From positions 79,393 through 143,392 of the forward strand of contig NZ_MEIO01000048.1 of NCBI RefSeq assembly GCF_002777745.1: DNA of 64,000 nucleotides, in the 5' to 3' direction. The stretch is from Snodgrassella alvi. Its GTDB lineage: Bacteria > Pseudomonadota > Gammaproteobacteria > Burkholderiales > Neisseriaceae. This document shows, in pieces, positions 37,479 to 46,937 of this stretch. Numbering within the stretch: the first letter of the stretch is position 1; each line of letters starts with the position of its first letter. Position numbers and translations under genes: made by a program. Under the pieces are notes generated by a model. It saw nothing but the letters and a program-made list of their open reading frames with translations, was not told where the DNA came from and made no database searches.

Positions 37479-38035
37479 AACATTGTATTATTTATGCACA
37501 TCCCTATGAGCTTAGTTTTAATCATGCTATTAAGGACAAAGTCATTAGCCTTATCAATAGTCGTGGAGAACAGTATAATTTGATTGATTTGTATCAGCAA
37601 CGATTTCAGCCAGTGTTGTCTACTGACGATTTTATTGCACTGCAAAACAATACAGTCAATGATGATGTAAAAAGTCATCAGCAATTGGTAACTGAAGCTG
37701 ATAATCTCATCTTTATTTATCCTATATGGTGGTTTGGCCAACCTGCCATTTTAAAAGGCTGGATTGACCGAATATTTTCTTCAGGCTTTGCCTATAGAGA
37801 TGATGAAAATGGGTTCACTCCACTATTGACGGATAAATCTGCAACGTTAATTGTTACGCTTGGTTCTACACAAGAAGTACTTTTGCAACATGATATGAAT
37901 GATTTCATGAAAAGTATGATTGTTGGCACATTGAATCTAGTTGGTATAAGTAATGTAAATTGCCAACAGCTTTATGAGGTACCTACGTTAACAGAAGACG
38001 AGCGTCAAACTATGCTAGACAATATCTCTATTTAA
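37475..38035 (+). CDS. NAD(P)H-dependent oxidoreductase, flavodoxin fold (YwrO/KefF-like)
   Basis: 186 residues. The flavodoxin-like fold of NAD(P)H:quinone oxidoreductases is seen in CIIYAHPYELSFNHAI (residues about 3-18, FMN-phosphate loop), ADNLIFIYPIWWFGQPAILKGWIDRIF (about 75-101, the typical P-W-x-x-x-P-A motif) and LIVTLGSTQEV. Members reduce quinones or serve as potassium-efflux ancillary subunits. No kef gene is near. AT-rich and translationally coupled to the small membrane protein upstream. The exact substrate is unknown. Confidence 0.8.
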   Translation: MKHCIIYAHPYELSFNHAIKDKVISLINSRGEQYNLIDLYQQRFQPVLSTDDFIALQNNTVNDDVKSHQQLVTEADNLIFIYPIWWFGQPAILKGWIDRIFSSGFAYRDDENGFTPLLTDKSATLIVTLGSTQEVLLQHDMNDFMKSMIVGTLNLVGISNVNCQQLYEVPTLTEDERQTMLDNISI

Positions 38036-38408
38036 CCATTTTTATTTTTAATCTAGCAATAGCTATAATTGCCATCAAACTGTAAAATTGTAATACACTC
38101 AGTCTTAACTAACTCAATAAATATAATCTTCTTATGGCCATCATAATCAACAAGTGTATTGTCACTAAATAACCACAAATCATATATCTATTTCGTTTCA
38201 TTCATATACACTTAAAATATTAACAGCATTAGCAAACAATTGTTTATCTTAATGAACTTAAGCAGAGTAAAACAATAAAAATTTTATCTGCTTTATAGAT
38301 ATCTATATTTCATAGAAATAAATAAATGTTGTCATCAGGTTGATTAAAATTGTTTTATCATAATGCCATTAACAGTATAAATATTGAAATCATCAAGACT
38401 ACCTTTCT
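38036..38408. other. AT-rich intergenic region, nothing identified
   Basis: 373 bases of AT-rich sequence between the oxidoreductase and the SMI1/KNR4-like gene. No open frame or clear hairpin was seen. Confidence 0.5.
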
Positions 38409-39824
38409 ATGGACAAAGCAAAATTCCAATCCCAAGCACAACGAATCAAGACAAAATTAAGTCAGGCCAGAAAAGCAGATAAAGAATTTAAAGTTTTCGG
38501 TGCAGACTCCCATAAATATCAGCTTAATAAACCCATCAGCATAGAACAGGTTGCTGCTATTGAACAAGAATATGGTTTTCAATTGCCACCGTGCTATAAA
38601 ACTTTTATTACCCAAATAGGTAATGGAGGCAGTGCTAACTCTGATGCTGCGGGCCCCTTTTATGGAATTTACTCACTACAAAGAAGCATTGATGAACTGG
38701 ACGGCTTTAACGCCCCTAATGGTGTACAACGAGCCTGTATCATTTATCCATTCATGCCAAATGACTATTGGCAACAACAGCTACATGTAATTAAAAATAA
38801 TGATTTTATTACAGAAGAGTATGATGCCGAACTGGCCAAAATATATGGTGGGATTTTACCTATTGCCAGTCAGGGATGTGCTTATATAAACGGCATAGTT
38901 TTGCAGGGAGAGCATACAGGCAAAGTTGTTAATCTCTCATTTGACCATCAACTGCCAAAATTTACTTTTGAAGCTAACTTTCTTGACTGGTACGAACGCT
39001 GGCTGGATGAAGTGATTTCAGGCGAGTTATCAGACCCGAATTCTGGCTGGTTTGGCTATTCGGTAGCCGGTTCTGAAAAGCAATTACTCGAAAAATATTT
39101 TGTATCTGAGTGCAATGAATATAAGTACTACTGCTTGGAAGCGTTATTGCTTAAATCCACTATCTCATCAAAAACATTCAAAATACTGGAAAATCAGTAT
39201 CACCTGAATAATGCCGATTTGAAGCGCATCAGCTTACAGGTTATGGTTAATTTCTCTTATCCGAAAGCCAGAAATTATCTCCATGAATACTTTAATACTG
39301 AACCAGAATTTGTTATTAAACTGCTGTACTGGTATGGTAAGAAAAAAATCAGTGAGTGGATAGAAATATTACATACCTCTGTCCCTCAATTTAAGGATGC
39401 TGAAGCTTTCAGATGCTTTGTACATATACTGAAAGAAAGTAAAACCAATTATTGTCAAATAATCCTGCCATTTACTGCACATGCAGACCGTGAAATGCGT
39501 GCAATCGCTTTTTCTGCTTTAGATTCCCTGAACAATAAAACTAAAAAAAACCTAATAAACTATTTCATTTCTGGGCTTACTGATACAGATCGGCAAGTAA
39601 TCTATAACACATTAGTAGCATTAGAAGGTATCGTTGACAGTAGATTGCTTAAATACTATCAGGCTATTGCCAAACAAAATGTTGATGAACAGAAAGATAA
39701 CGCAATATTATATCGATTAAATAATTGTCTGACTTATTTCAAATTAACAAACAAGACCATTTTGAATATTAATACAGATAATTATAAAATTAAAAAATGG
39801 TTTCAATTCTGGAAAAAACCATAA
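38409..39824 (+). CDS. SMI1/KNR4 (SUKH) family protein with helical repeat C-terminus
   Basis: 471 residues. The N-terminal third shows the SUKH pattern: SIEQVAAIEQEYGFQLPPCYKTFITQIGNGG (about residues 43-73), GGILPIASQGCAYINGIVLQGEHTGKVVNLSFD (about 150-182) and FLDWYERWLDEVIS. The rest is helical, with HEAT-like repeats (REMRAIAFSALDSLNNKTK; DRQVIYNTLVALEGIVDS). SUKH domains are common in immunity proteins against polymorphic toxins, so an orphan immunity role is possible. AT-rich, standing alone. No toxin gene adjoins it. Confidence 0.7.
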   Translation: MDKAKFQSQAQRIKTKLSQARKADKEFKVFGADSHKYQLNKPISIEQVAAIEQEYGFQLPPCYKTFITQIGNGGSANSDAAGPFYGIYSLQRSIDELDGFNAPNGVQRACIIYPFMPNDYWQQQLHVIKNNDFITEEYDAELAKIYGGILPIASQGCAYINGIVLQGEHTGKVVNLSFDHQLPKFTFEANFLDWYERWLDEVISGELSDPNSGWFGYSVAGSEKQLLEKYFVSECNEYKYYCLEALLLKSTISSKTFKILENQYHLNNADLKRISLQVMVNFSYPKARNYLHEYFNTEPEFVIKLLYWYGKKKISEWIEILHTSVPQFKDAEAFRCFVHILKESKTNYCQIILPFTAHADREMRAIAFSALDSLNNKTKKNLINYFISGLTDTDRQVIYNTLVALEGIVDSRLLKYYQAIAKQNVDEQKDNAILYRLNNCLTYFKLTNKTILNINTDNYKIKKWFQFWKKP

Positions 39825-40118
39825 ATTGTTTATGTGCAATCTTCTATCTGTATCCTCGTGATAGATTATCTTTGGATTATGGATGAGTGTAATGAATTGA
39901 CTTAATATAATTCAATTAAGTTAACATCTCAGACAATTGATTCAATAACAAAAGCTATCCGCTTATATACTTTTCATCTGGCAGAAAGTAAATATAACAT
40001 TTTGATTACAAAAATTTATTTAAAAAATCACTAGCTAATAATGATTTTACCTCAGCGCCGTACTTCTATCATTGTCACAGGATTAAGATAAGGATTCCTT
40101 ATTTTTCAGGAGTATAAC
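39825..40118. other. AT-rich intergenic region, nothing identified
   Basis: About 290 bases with no gene; presumably carries the promoter of the GlsB-like gene, which has a TTTCAGGAG ribosome binding site. Confidence 0.4.
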
Positions 40119-40370
40119 ATGGGTTTACTGTGGACAATTATAGTTGGCTTTATTATCGGTCTGATTGCCAAACTGGTTTACCCCGGCAGACAGCAATTAG
40201 GTTTAATTGTGACCACTCTTCTGGGTATTGGTGGTTCATTACTCGCTGGTTATGTAGGACAGGCATTTGGCTGGTATCATGCGGGCGAGAAAGCCGGTTT
40301 GATAGCTTCAATTGTTTTTGCCTGTATTATTTTATTTATTTACGGCAAAATCAAAAACCGACAGATATAA
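40119..40370 (+). CDS. GlsB/YeaQ/YmgE family stress-response membrane protein
   Basis: 83 residues with three hydrophobic segments: LLWTIIVGFIIGLIAKLVYPG, LGLIVTTLLGIGGSLLAGYVG and AGLIASIVFACIILFIYGKI. The first segment, ending in the GLIAKLVYPGRQ motif, marks the transglycosylase-associated (GlsB/YeaQ) family of small inner-membrane proteins induced by stress. The precise function is not established. Convergent with mlaC; a shared terminator lies between them. Confidence 0.85.
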   Translation: MGLLWTIIVGFIIGLIAKLVYPGRQQLGLIVTTLLGIGGSLLAGYVGQAFGWYHAGEKAGLIASIVFACIILFIYGKIKNRQI

Positions 40371-40407
40371 AAAAATGGTGATGGATTTAAATCCATCACC
40401 ATTTTTT
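40371..40407. terminator. Bidirectional terminator between glsB-like gene and mlaC
   Basis: Perfect palindrome with arms AAAAATGGTGATGGATTT / AAATCCATCACCATTTTT and terminal A and T runs on each side, usable on both strands. Confidence 0.9.
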
Positions 40408-40422
40408 CAGACAACAGCAATA

Positions 40423-41040
40423 CTATTTCTTGGTCTGAACTTTTCCCAGCCCCTTATCACGCAACTGAGCAATCGTGGCATCAATCCCCTGCTGCTGAAT
40501 TAACTGATCAAATTGATTACGATATACCGTTACCAGACTGGTACCATTCACACGAAAATTGTAAATCTTGAAAACACCATTAGAATAATACATTTGGTAA
40601 CCAACAATATAATGCTTATCATTGGCACTAACAACCTCAGTAAATGTTTCCAGCTTATTATTTCCCTGATTCACTACTTTCGGTAATACCTTTACCGTAG
40701 CATTACTGGCGCCCATTAATGCCGAATGTGCATAAATGCGCACAATCATACTTTTAAACGCCGCACTGAAATCCTGCCTCTGCTGCGCCGTAAATTGCCG
40801 CCACGGTAAACCTACTGCTAAAGCGGAGATGCGTTCATAATCCAGATACTGGTCTGCATAGCGTTCAACCTGACTGATTCGCTGCTGCTCATTCAGACTT
40901 TTGTCACGTACCACCGACAGTACTGCATCTACGTTCTGTTGTAATTGCTGTTGTGCCAGTTGTTCCTGTGCTACAGCAAACGTATATACTGAAAACATCA
41001 ACATCCATGCAGTTACACAAGCTTTTACATACTTCTGCAT
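40423..41040 (-). CDS. mlaC: Phospholipid-binding protein MlaC (Ttg2D family)
   Basis: 205 residues from ATG 41040, chosen for its strong AGGAG site; an upstream frame start at 41064 has none. Signal peptide (CVTAWMLMFSVYTFAVA), then the MlaC domain: DAVLSVVRDKSLNEQQRISQVERYADQYLDYERISALAVGLPWRQFTAQQRQDF (typical DFxRMsrlalG..w...) and the C-terminal FKIYNFRVNGTSLVTVYRNQFDQLI. MlaC carries phospholipids across the periplasm between outer and inner membrane Mla complexes. The other mla genes are not in this window. Confidence 0.88.
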   Translation of the reverse strand: MQKYVKACVTAWMLMFSVYTFAVAQEQLAQQQLQQNVDAVLSVVRDKSLNEQQRISQVERYADQYLDYERISALAVGLPWRQFTAQQRQDFSAAFKSMIVRIYAHSALMGASNATVKVLPKVVNQGNNKLETFTEVVSANDKHYIVGYQMYYSNGVFKIYNFRVNGTSLVTVYRNQFDQLIQQQGIDATIAQLRDKGLGKVQTKK

Positions 41041-41125
41041 TTTGATTCTCCTATTAATAAGCAAAAAAGCGGTTTATGTTATTCACCACCCATAAACCGC
41101 CTGCTATTTTCATCTGCAAAAAACT

Positions 41126-43753
41126 TTACACTGCTTTAGCTGCCAACCAATCTGAGACACTGGCCAAAGCCGATCCCAGCGCGGCTATATTCTGCCCACC
41201 TGCCTGCGCCAGATCAGGACGACCACCTCCCTTACCACCAACCTGACTGGCAACATAATTAACCAGCTCACCAGCCTTGACTGTTTTGCTAAGTGCCTTG
41301 GATACTCCAGCAGTAATGGCAATTTTACCGTCATTTACGGCTGCCAGTAACACCACAATATTATCACCCTGAGCAGTTAAATCGGTAGCTATATCACGCA
41401 AGGCACCACTATCGGCATCAATCTGGCTAAGTACAAGCCGTGCCGTACCCACAGCTTGCGCCTGAGCCAGTAACGCCGTACCAGCCTGTCTGGCCAACTC
41501 GCTTCTAGCTTCGCTTAGTGCTTTTTCCAACTGTTTACTCTGGTTATGCATGGCCTGTAACTTGGGCAGCAGGTCCTCGGCTGTCTGCGCTTTTACTTCA
41601 ACCACGGCTGCTTTGAGCAATTCTTCCTGCTGTTGCACATACTGCAAGGCATTTAATCCGGTTACCGCTTCAATACGGCGTACGCCTGCTGCAATACCAC
41701 TTTCCGATATAATCTTGAAAAGCCCTATATCACCCGTACGCGCAACATGCGTGCCGCCACACAGCTCGGTAGAAAACTCACCCATACTCAGCACACGTAC
41801 TTCATCACCGTATTTTTCCCCAAACAGCGCCATCGCACCGGCTGCAATAGCGTCATCAAAGCTCATATTTTGCGCACATACGACCACATTGGCCACAACT
41901 GCCTGATTCACACGGCGTTCTACTTCAGCCAGTTGTGCTGCACTTACCGGCTGAGAATGCGAAAAGTCAAAGCGGGTACGTTCAGCATTCACCAGTGAAC
42001 CCTTCTGCTCAACATGTGTACCCAACACCTCACGCAAGGCACGATGCATCAGATGAGTAGCACTGTGGTTACGCATACTGGCTTCCCGCAGCGCACTATC
42101 CACCTGCGCGGTAACCACACCACCCACTTTCAGGCTGCCAGACAGCATCTGCCCAAACTGACCAAATACCTTAGCCTTGATTTTCTGGGTATCATCCACC
42201 TGAAAACGATTTTCACCAGCGAAAATATAGCCTGTATCACCAGTCTGACCACCGGATTCTGCATAAAACGGGGTGAAGTCAATCACTACTGTACCAGTTT
42301 CACCAGCATTTAGCTGCTCAACTGCCTCACCGTCTTTATACAAAGCCAGAATCCTACTTTCATTCTGTCGTTGCTGATAGCCGGTAAACTCTGTATCAGC
42401 GCCTTCATAGGCCAACTGCGTATTAGCTTTGAAATTCTGTGCAGCGCGCGCACGAGCGCGTTGTGCCGCCATTTCACGCTCGAAACCAGCCTCATCAAGA
42501 TTGATATTGCGTTCACGTGCGATATCGGCTGTTAAATCATATGGAAAACCATAAGTATCATACAGCTTGAAAATCACCTCACCAGCCAGTGTCTGGCCAC
42601 CGTCCTGCAAGGCATTTTCCAGCAGAGCCATCCCTGTTTCCAGCGTCTGTGCAAAGCGGCTCTCTTCCTGTTTCAGAACATCACTGATTTGCGCCTGTTT
42701 TTCAACCAGCTCAGGATAGGCTGTGCCCATTTCCTGCACCAGATCAGCTACCAGCAAATGGAAAAACGCCTGTTTACAGCCCAATTTATAGCCATGACGT
42801 ACGGCGCGACGAATAATACGCCGCAATACATAACCACGACCTTCATTACTTGGCAATACACCATCGGCAATTAAAAAGGCACAGGAACGAATATGGTCAG
42901 CAATCACTTTCAGGCTTGGTATATCCTGACTATACGGTATGCCTACCACCCGTGCCACCGCATGAAGCAAATGCACAAACAGATCGATTTCATAATTGCT
43001 GTGTACATGCTGCAATACTGCTGATACTCGTTCTAACCCCATACCAGTATCAACCGAAGGTTTGGGCAGCGGATTCATATTGCCGTTCTCATCACGGTTA
43101 TACTGCATGAATACACAGTTCCAGATTTCAATGAAACGATCGCCATCCTCCTCCGCACTGCCCGGAGGGCCTCCCGCGATATCCTCACCATGATCATAAA
43201 AGATTTCCGAACAGGGACCACAAGGACCGGTATCACCCATCTGCCAGAAATTATCCGAAGCGTAACGTGCGCCTTTGTTGTCACCAATGCGGATAATTTT
43301 TTCTGGTGGCAGACCAATTTCATTTAACCAGATATCATAAGCTTCATCGTCATCAGCATATACTGTCGCCAGTAATTTTTCCTGCGGCAGATTCAGCCAG
43401 TCCTTGCTGGTGAGAAATTCCCAAGCAAAATGCAGAGCATCCCGCTTAAAATAATCACCAAAGCTGAAATTGCCCAGCATTTCAAAAAAGGTATGGTGGC
43501 GCGCGGTATAACCTACATTTTCCAAATCATTGTGTTTACCGCCAGCGCGTACACATTTCTGCGCGGTTGTCGCGCGGCTGTACGGACGCTTGTCAAACCC
43601 CAGAAACACATCTTTAAACTGATTCATACCCGCATTGGTAAACAACAGGGTTTTATCATCCTGTGGTGGCACCAGCGAAGAAGAAGGCACAATCTGATGG
43701 CCCTTACTTGCAAAAAATTGAAGAAATTTAGAACGTAATTCTGCTGTTTTCAT
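41126..43753 (-). CDS. alaS: Alanyl-tRNA synthetase AlaS
   Basis: 875 residues, full length. The class II catalytic domain is N-terminal ([49 protein letters not shown]); the editing domain has the zinc motifs [17 protein letters not shown] and [15 protein letters not shown] (about residues 555-670); the C-terminal domain ends with [16 protein letters not shown]. It charges tRNA-Ala and removes mischarged Ser or Gly. No regulatory leader was recognised upstream. Confidence 0.97.
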   Translation of the reverse strand: MKTAELRSKFLQFFASKGHQIVPSSSLVPPQDDKTLLFTNAGMNQFKDVFLGFDKRPYSRATTAQKCVRAGGKHNDLENVGYTARHHTFFEMLGNFSFGDYFKRDALHFAWEFLTSKDWLNLPQEKLLATVYADDDEAYDIWLNEIGLPPEKIIRIGDNKGARYASDNFWQMGDTGPCGPCSEIFYDHGEDIAGGPPGSAEEDGDRFIEIWNCVFMQYNRDENGNMNPLPKPSVDTGMGLERVSAVLQHVHSNYEIDLFVHLLHAVARVVGIPYSQDIPSLKVIADHIRSCAFLIADGVLPSNEGRGYVLRRIIRRAVRHGYKLGCKQAFFHLLVADLVQEMGTAYPELVEKQAQISDVLKQEESRFAQTLETGMALLENALQDGGQTLAGEVIFKLYDTYGFPYDLTADIARERNINLDEAGFEREMAAQRARARAAQNFKANTQLAYEGADTEFTGYQQRQNESRILALYKDGEAVEQLNAGETGTVVIDFTPFYAESGGQTGDTGYIFAGENRFQVDDTQKIKAKVFGQFGQMLSGSLKVGGVVTAQVDSALREASMRNHSATHLMHRALREVLGTHVEQKGSLVNAERTRFDFSHSQPVSAAQLAEVERRVNQAVVANVVVCAQNMSFDDAIAAGAMALFGEKYGDEVRVLSMGEFSTELCGGTHVARTGDIGLFKIISESGIAAGVRRIEAVTGLNALQYVQQQEELLKAAVVEVKAQTAEDLLPKLQAMHNQSKQLEKALSEARSELARQAGTALLAQAQAVGTARLVLSQIDADSGALRDIATDLTAQGDNIVVLLAAVNDGKIAITAGVSKALSKTVKAGELVNYVASQVGGKGGGRPDLAQAGGQNIAALGSALASVSDWLAAKAV

Positions 43754-43784
43754 GGTAGTTTCAATTAGACGGGCAATTAATCGT

Positions 43785-43820
43785 ATTCAGGCAGTCTGCA
43801 TAAACACAGACTGCCTGAAT
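43785..43820. terminator. Perfect hairpin upstream of alaS, with uptake-sequence-like arms
   Basis: Fourteen-base perfect stem ATTCAGGCAGTCTG / CAGACTGCCTGAAT with an eight-base loop. It lies 31 bases upstream of the alaS start and before the polyamine-binding gene on the other strand. The arm shares CTGCCTGAA with Neisseriaceae DNA-uptake dialects. It may be an uptake-sequence palindrome as much as a terminator. Confidence 0.6.
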
Positions 43821-44076
43821 ATGGATATTAAAAACAGGACGCTGATTAATCCATCTCAACCATCACCCTTGTTAAAATCATCTGCTTATCTTACCGCAGT
43901 TTTACGCATAAGCCTACCTGAATAGCCTAAATTCCATGCCAAAATGACAATTCCAACAACAATACTGCTTTAATACGGTATAGTTAGCCTTAAAGCAAAC
44001 AGAATGAAGTTACAAAGACGGTAATAACACGTAACTATGTTAGCCTGTAATTGGTGCATCTTTGAAAAGGACAAAC

Positions 44077-45243
44077 ATGAAAAACACAGCCTGCCTGAGT
44101 TTATCCGGTTTGATTTTATGTATTTTGACCGCATGCAGCGGTTCACATGATAACAGCAATCCACAACAACCAGCTTCTGCTGCGATAGCCAACAATGCCG
44201 GTACTTTAAGCGATAGCAAAACATTAAAAATATATAATTGGTCAGATTATGTCGACCCAAAAACTATTAGTGAATTTGAAAAGAAATACGGCATCAAAGT
44301 CACCTACAACTTTTATGACAGTGATGAAACGCTGGAAAGTAAAATTCTTACTGGACAATCTGGTTATGATATTGTCGGACCATCCAACTCTTTCGTTGGC
44401 CGCCAGATTAAGGCCGGAGCTTATCAGCCACTGGACAAAGACCAGTTGCCAAACTGGAAATACATTAACCCGAAATTACTCGATTTATTGAAAGACGTCG
44501 ATCCCGGCAATCAGTATGCCGTACCCAACTATTGGGGCATGAATACCATTGCAATCAACATCGAGAAAGTCAATGCTGCTCTCGGTGACACCCAGATGCC
44601 GCAGAACAGTTGGGATTTAGTCTTCAACCCAGAATACACCGACAAACTGAAAAATTGTGGTATCAGCTATATGGACAGTCCAGTAGAAATGATTCCACTT
44701 GCACTGCACTATGCCGGCAAAGACCCCAACACTCAGAACAAAGATGATATCGACATAGCTGCTAATATCATCAAAGCCAATCGCAGCAATGTATTGCGCT
44801 ACTCTTCTTCCGGCTATATCGATGATCTAGCACGTGGCGATGTCTGCGTGGCCATCGGCTTTGGTGGTGATTTAAATATTGCCAAACGCCGCCGGCTAGA
44901 AGCAACCGGCAAGAAAGATATTTTAGTACTGGTGCCTACTCAGGGCGTTTCCCTGTGGGTAGATACACTCACCATTCCCAAAGATGCAGCCAATCTCAAA
45001 AATGCCTATCGCTACCTGAACTGGATACTGGAACCACAGATTGCAGCCAGAAACGCCAATTATGTTTCCTATGCGCCATCCAGCCTGCCGGCAAAAGAGC
45101 TGATGAAAAAAGAATACCGTGAAGACAACAGTATTTTCCCATCAGATGAAGTTCTGGCCAACAGCTATCTGGTTCTACCAGCCAAATCCGAAACACTGAA
45201 ATATGAATTGCGCTTATGGCAGAATCTGAAGGCAGGTAAATAA
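44077..45243 (+). CDS. Polyamine ABC transporter substrate-binding lipoprotein (PotD/PotF family)
   Basis: 388 residues from ATG 44077 (AAAGGACAAAC just upstream). Lipobox LTAC, then KTLKIYNWSDYVDPKTISEFEKKYGIKVTYNFYDSDETLESKIL, the N-terminal signature of putrescine/spermidine-binding proteins; VPNYWGMNTIAINIEKV and ARGDVCVAIGFGGDLNIAKRR are further conserved parts, and WVDTLTIPKDAANLKNAYRYLNWILEP closes the fold. It captures polyamines in the periplasm. The permease and ATPase genes are not adjacent, so it works with a transporter encoded elsewhere. PotF-like (putrescine) is my best guess. Confidence 0.88.
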   Translation: MKNTACLSLSGLILCILTACSGSHDNSNPQQPASAAIANNAGTLSDSKTLKIYNWSDYVDPKTISEFEKKYGIKVTYNFYDSDETLESKILTGQSGYDIVGPSNSFVGRQIKAGAYQPLDKDQLPNWKYINPKLLDLLKDVDPGNQYAVPNYWGMNTIAINIEKVNAALGDTQMPQNSWDLVFNPEYTDKLKNCGISYMDSPVEMIPLALHYAGKDPNTQNKDDIDIAANIIKANRSNVLRYSSSGYIDDLARGDVCVAIGFGGDLNIAKRRRLEATGKKDILVLVPTQGVSLWVDTLTIPKDAANLKNAYRYLNWILEPQIAARNANYVSYAPSSLPAKELMKKEYREDNSIFPSDEVLANSYLVLPAKSETLKYELRLWQNLKAGK

Positions 45244-45269
45244 CTGCTCTGACTAATATCAGATTTACA

Positions 45270-45303
45270 GCAAGCCCCTCAGAAGCAGTGGGCTTGCCAT
45301 TTA
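45270..45303 (+). terminator. Terminator of the polyamine-binding protein gene
   Basis: Eight-base stem GCAAGCCC / GGGCTTGC (45270-45277, 45290-45297) with a T-containing tail, 26 bases after the stop. Confidence 0.7.
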
Positions 45304-45331
45304 TTGCAGCTACATAAAAGACATAATGCAC

Positions 45332-45838
45332 CTACTGGCACAGCTCAGGAAACTTCTTCCATGCCTGCGATAAAGTCGTACCATTAGAATAAACATTTAC
45401 CATGCTTCTCGCCATACCAGCTTTAAGCACATCTATCTGCAAGCCTTCTATCTGCGTAAACGGATTCACCAGTGCCAGAGTCTGGCTGCCATTAGGATAA
45501 GAGCTGATTTTGTAAAACTCCCGTGGCAAATTAAAGCGGGACTGTAATTTATCGTGCAAGCACTTACTCACCTCAATTGCCGGCCGGTTAATACTCAGAC
45601 TGGCATCAGGTAGTGCTGTACGTTCAGGTTTCAGCACCGGTACATCTCTCGCCACGACCACACAACGGAAACTATTTGCGTTAGAAGACTGACTAGACTG
45701 CAATAGAACTCTTGCTATTGCCTGTGAATCACATTCACGCTCTTCAGAAACAGAAACAGCAGGAGTTACCTGATGAGCACACCCCACCAGCAGACTTGCG
45801 CACAGGCATGGCCACCACAATATTTTTTTCCACAACAT
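45332..45838 (-). CDS. Hypothetical lipoprotein
   Basis: 168 residues. Lipobox LVGC (Cys20) after a short basic N-terminus and a Trp/Leu-rich hydrophobic core. The mature part has four further Cys residues (EERECDSQ, FRCVVV, VSKCLHDK, PELCQ), enough for two disulfides. No domain was recognised. It stands alone, convergent with the polyamine-binding protein gene. Function unknown. Confidence 0.65.
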   Translation of the reverse strand: MLWKKILWWPCLCASLLVGCAHQVTPAVSVSEERECDSQAIARVLLQSSQSSNANSFRCVVVARDVPVLKPERTALPDASLSINRPAIEVSKCLHDKLQSRFNLPREFYKISSYPNGSQTLALVNPFTQIEGLQIDVLKAGMARSMVNVYSNGTTLSQAWKKFPELCQ

Positions 45839-46074
45839 ACTTACATTTCCATAATCTATATTTAGGTTCTAATCATTCAGACAAACGATATTTTGTGCCG
45901 ACAAGTTATTACTGGCTGTCTGAACTAAATAAATTTATATTAATTTCAGGATAATACTGTGCCGCTTGGCTGATAATTGTTTTCAACTGAATAAAAACGG
46001 CTGTATGCCAAATGTTATATCGAAAACAAAATCGCTATAATAACAGGCATATTCAGACACACACTAGTTTTATC

Positions 46075-46710
46075 ATGATTTTTTCTACCACCAATCCCGT
46101 CAAAACCGTTACTCTGGCTTTAACCGGAGCCTCGGGCATGCCCTACGCCAAACGGCTTCTGGCCTGCTTATTACAGGCCAATATCAGAGTATGGTTACTG
46201 TATTCACAAGCAGCCCAGATAGTCGCTCAGCAAGAAATCAACTGGCATTTACCCACCAATGCCAAACAATGTAACGCAGCATTATGTGCAGAATACGCAG
46301 TCGACCCATCCATGCTTACCGTGTTTGGACGCGATGAATGGTTTGCTCCTCCCGCCTCCGGATCCAATCCTGCCGATGCAATGATTATCTGTCCCGCCAG
46401 CATGGGTTGTGTAGCGGCTATTGCCGCCGGTACTTCAGACCATCTGCTTGAACGCGCTGCCGATGTTTCTATTAAAGAAAACCGGCCGCTGATTATAGTA
46501 CCGCGTGAAACACCATTATCAGCAATTCATCTAGAAAACATGCTCAAACTAGCTCGTTTAGGCGTATGCATCCTGCCACCCGTATCAGCTTTCTATCAGC
46601 ACCCCAAAAGCATTGAAGACATGGTGGATTTCGTGGTAGCCCGCATTCTGGATCAATTACGGATTCCGCATCAGCTAATTCCGCGCTGGGGCGAAGAAAA
46701 TAATTCTTGA
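46075..46710 (+). CDS. ubiX: Flavin prenyltransferase UbiX
   Basis: 211 residues from ATG 46075; the frame is open 21 codons further upstream but the UbiX fold starts at KTVTLALTGASGMPYAKRLL. UbiX makes the prenylated FMN cofactor used by the UbiD decarboxylase in ubiquinone synthesis. Conserved segments ASGSNPADAMIICPASMGCVAAIAAGTSDHLLERAADVSIKE (middle) and LIIVPRETPLSAIHLENMLKLARLG are present. ubiB lies about 8 kb away. Its stop codon is followed by the leader-peptide attenuator. Confidence 0.93.
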   Translation: MIFSTTNPVKTVTLALTGASGMPYAKRLLACLLQANIRVWLLYSQAAQIVAQQEINWHLPTNAKQCNAALCAEYAVDPSMLTVFGRDEWFAPPASGSNPADAMIICPASMGCVAAIAAGTSDHLLERAADVSIKENRPLIIVPRETPLSAIHLENMLKLARLGVCILPPVSAFYQHPKSIEDMVDFVVARILDQLRIPHQLIPRWGEENNS

Positions 46711-46741
46711 CACTACGAACAAAATGTTTTAAGGTTTAGAA

Positions 46742-46819
46742 ATGAAAAACACAATCACTTTCTCTTTTGCTTATTATTGGTACCACACCTCGGTGCGGTG
46801 CTTTTTTGCGTTTATTTAA
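46742..46819 (+). CDS. Putative aromatic-rich leader peptide (attenuator)
   Basis: 25 codons, ATG 46742 to TAA 46817-46819, with an AAGG site seven bases upstream. It carries a run of aromatic codons: TTC-TCT-TTT-GCT-TAT-TAT-TGG-TAC-CAC (Phe, Ser, Phe, Ala, Tyr, Tyr, Trp, Tyr, His), followed by Thr-Ser. The last of these codons overlap the first arm of a hairpin, exactly the layout of amino-acid attenuators such as the phe, trp and his leaders. Two T-ended hairpins follow before the next gene. Recognised from its layout only; I know of no described leader with this sequence. Confidence 0.65.
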   Translation: MKNTITFSFAYYWYHTSVRCFFAFI

Positions 46820-46874
46820 AACCTGTCAGCAAAATAAAAAGTGAACCGCCCGGCCAATCCGAGGCGGTTTTTTA
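46782..46874 (+). promoter_or_regulatory. Transcription attenuator: hairpin 1:2, antiterminator 2:3, terminator 3:4
   Basis: Segment 1 ACCACAC (46782-46788) pairs with 2 GTGCGGT (46793-46799), with one A-C mismatch, followed by GCTTTTTT. Segment 3 AACCGCC (46844-46850, continued by CGG) pairs with 4 (CCG, then GGCGGTT 46863-46869), followed by TTTTATT: a strong terminator. Segment 2 can instead pair with 3 through GCGGT and ACCGC. A ribosome stalled on the Tyr-Tyr-Trp-Tyr codons would cover segment 1 and favour 2:3, allowing read-through. Pairings are seen; the mechanism is inferred from classic attenuators. Confidence 0.65.
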
Positions 46875-46937
46875 TTGCCATAAACGCCTCAAACAAAAAA
46901 GGCATTAAAAATGAATCAACAGCTACTGGAGAATAAA

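Noticed and set aside
46707..46735. TTGACA with a 17-base spacer before TAAGGT upstream of the leader peptide
   Set aside because: The implied start would fall on the leader ATG and remove its ribosome binding site; the -10 match is poor. The leader may be transcribed from ubiX or from another promoter.
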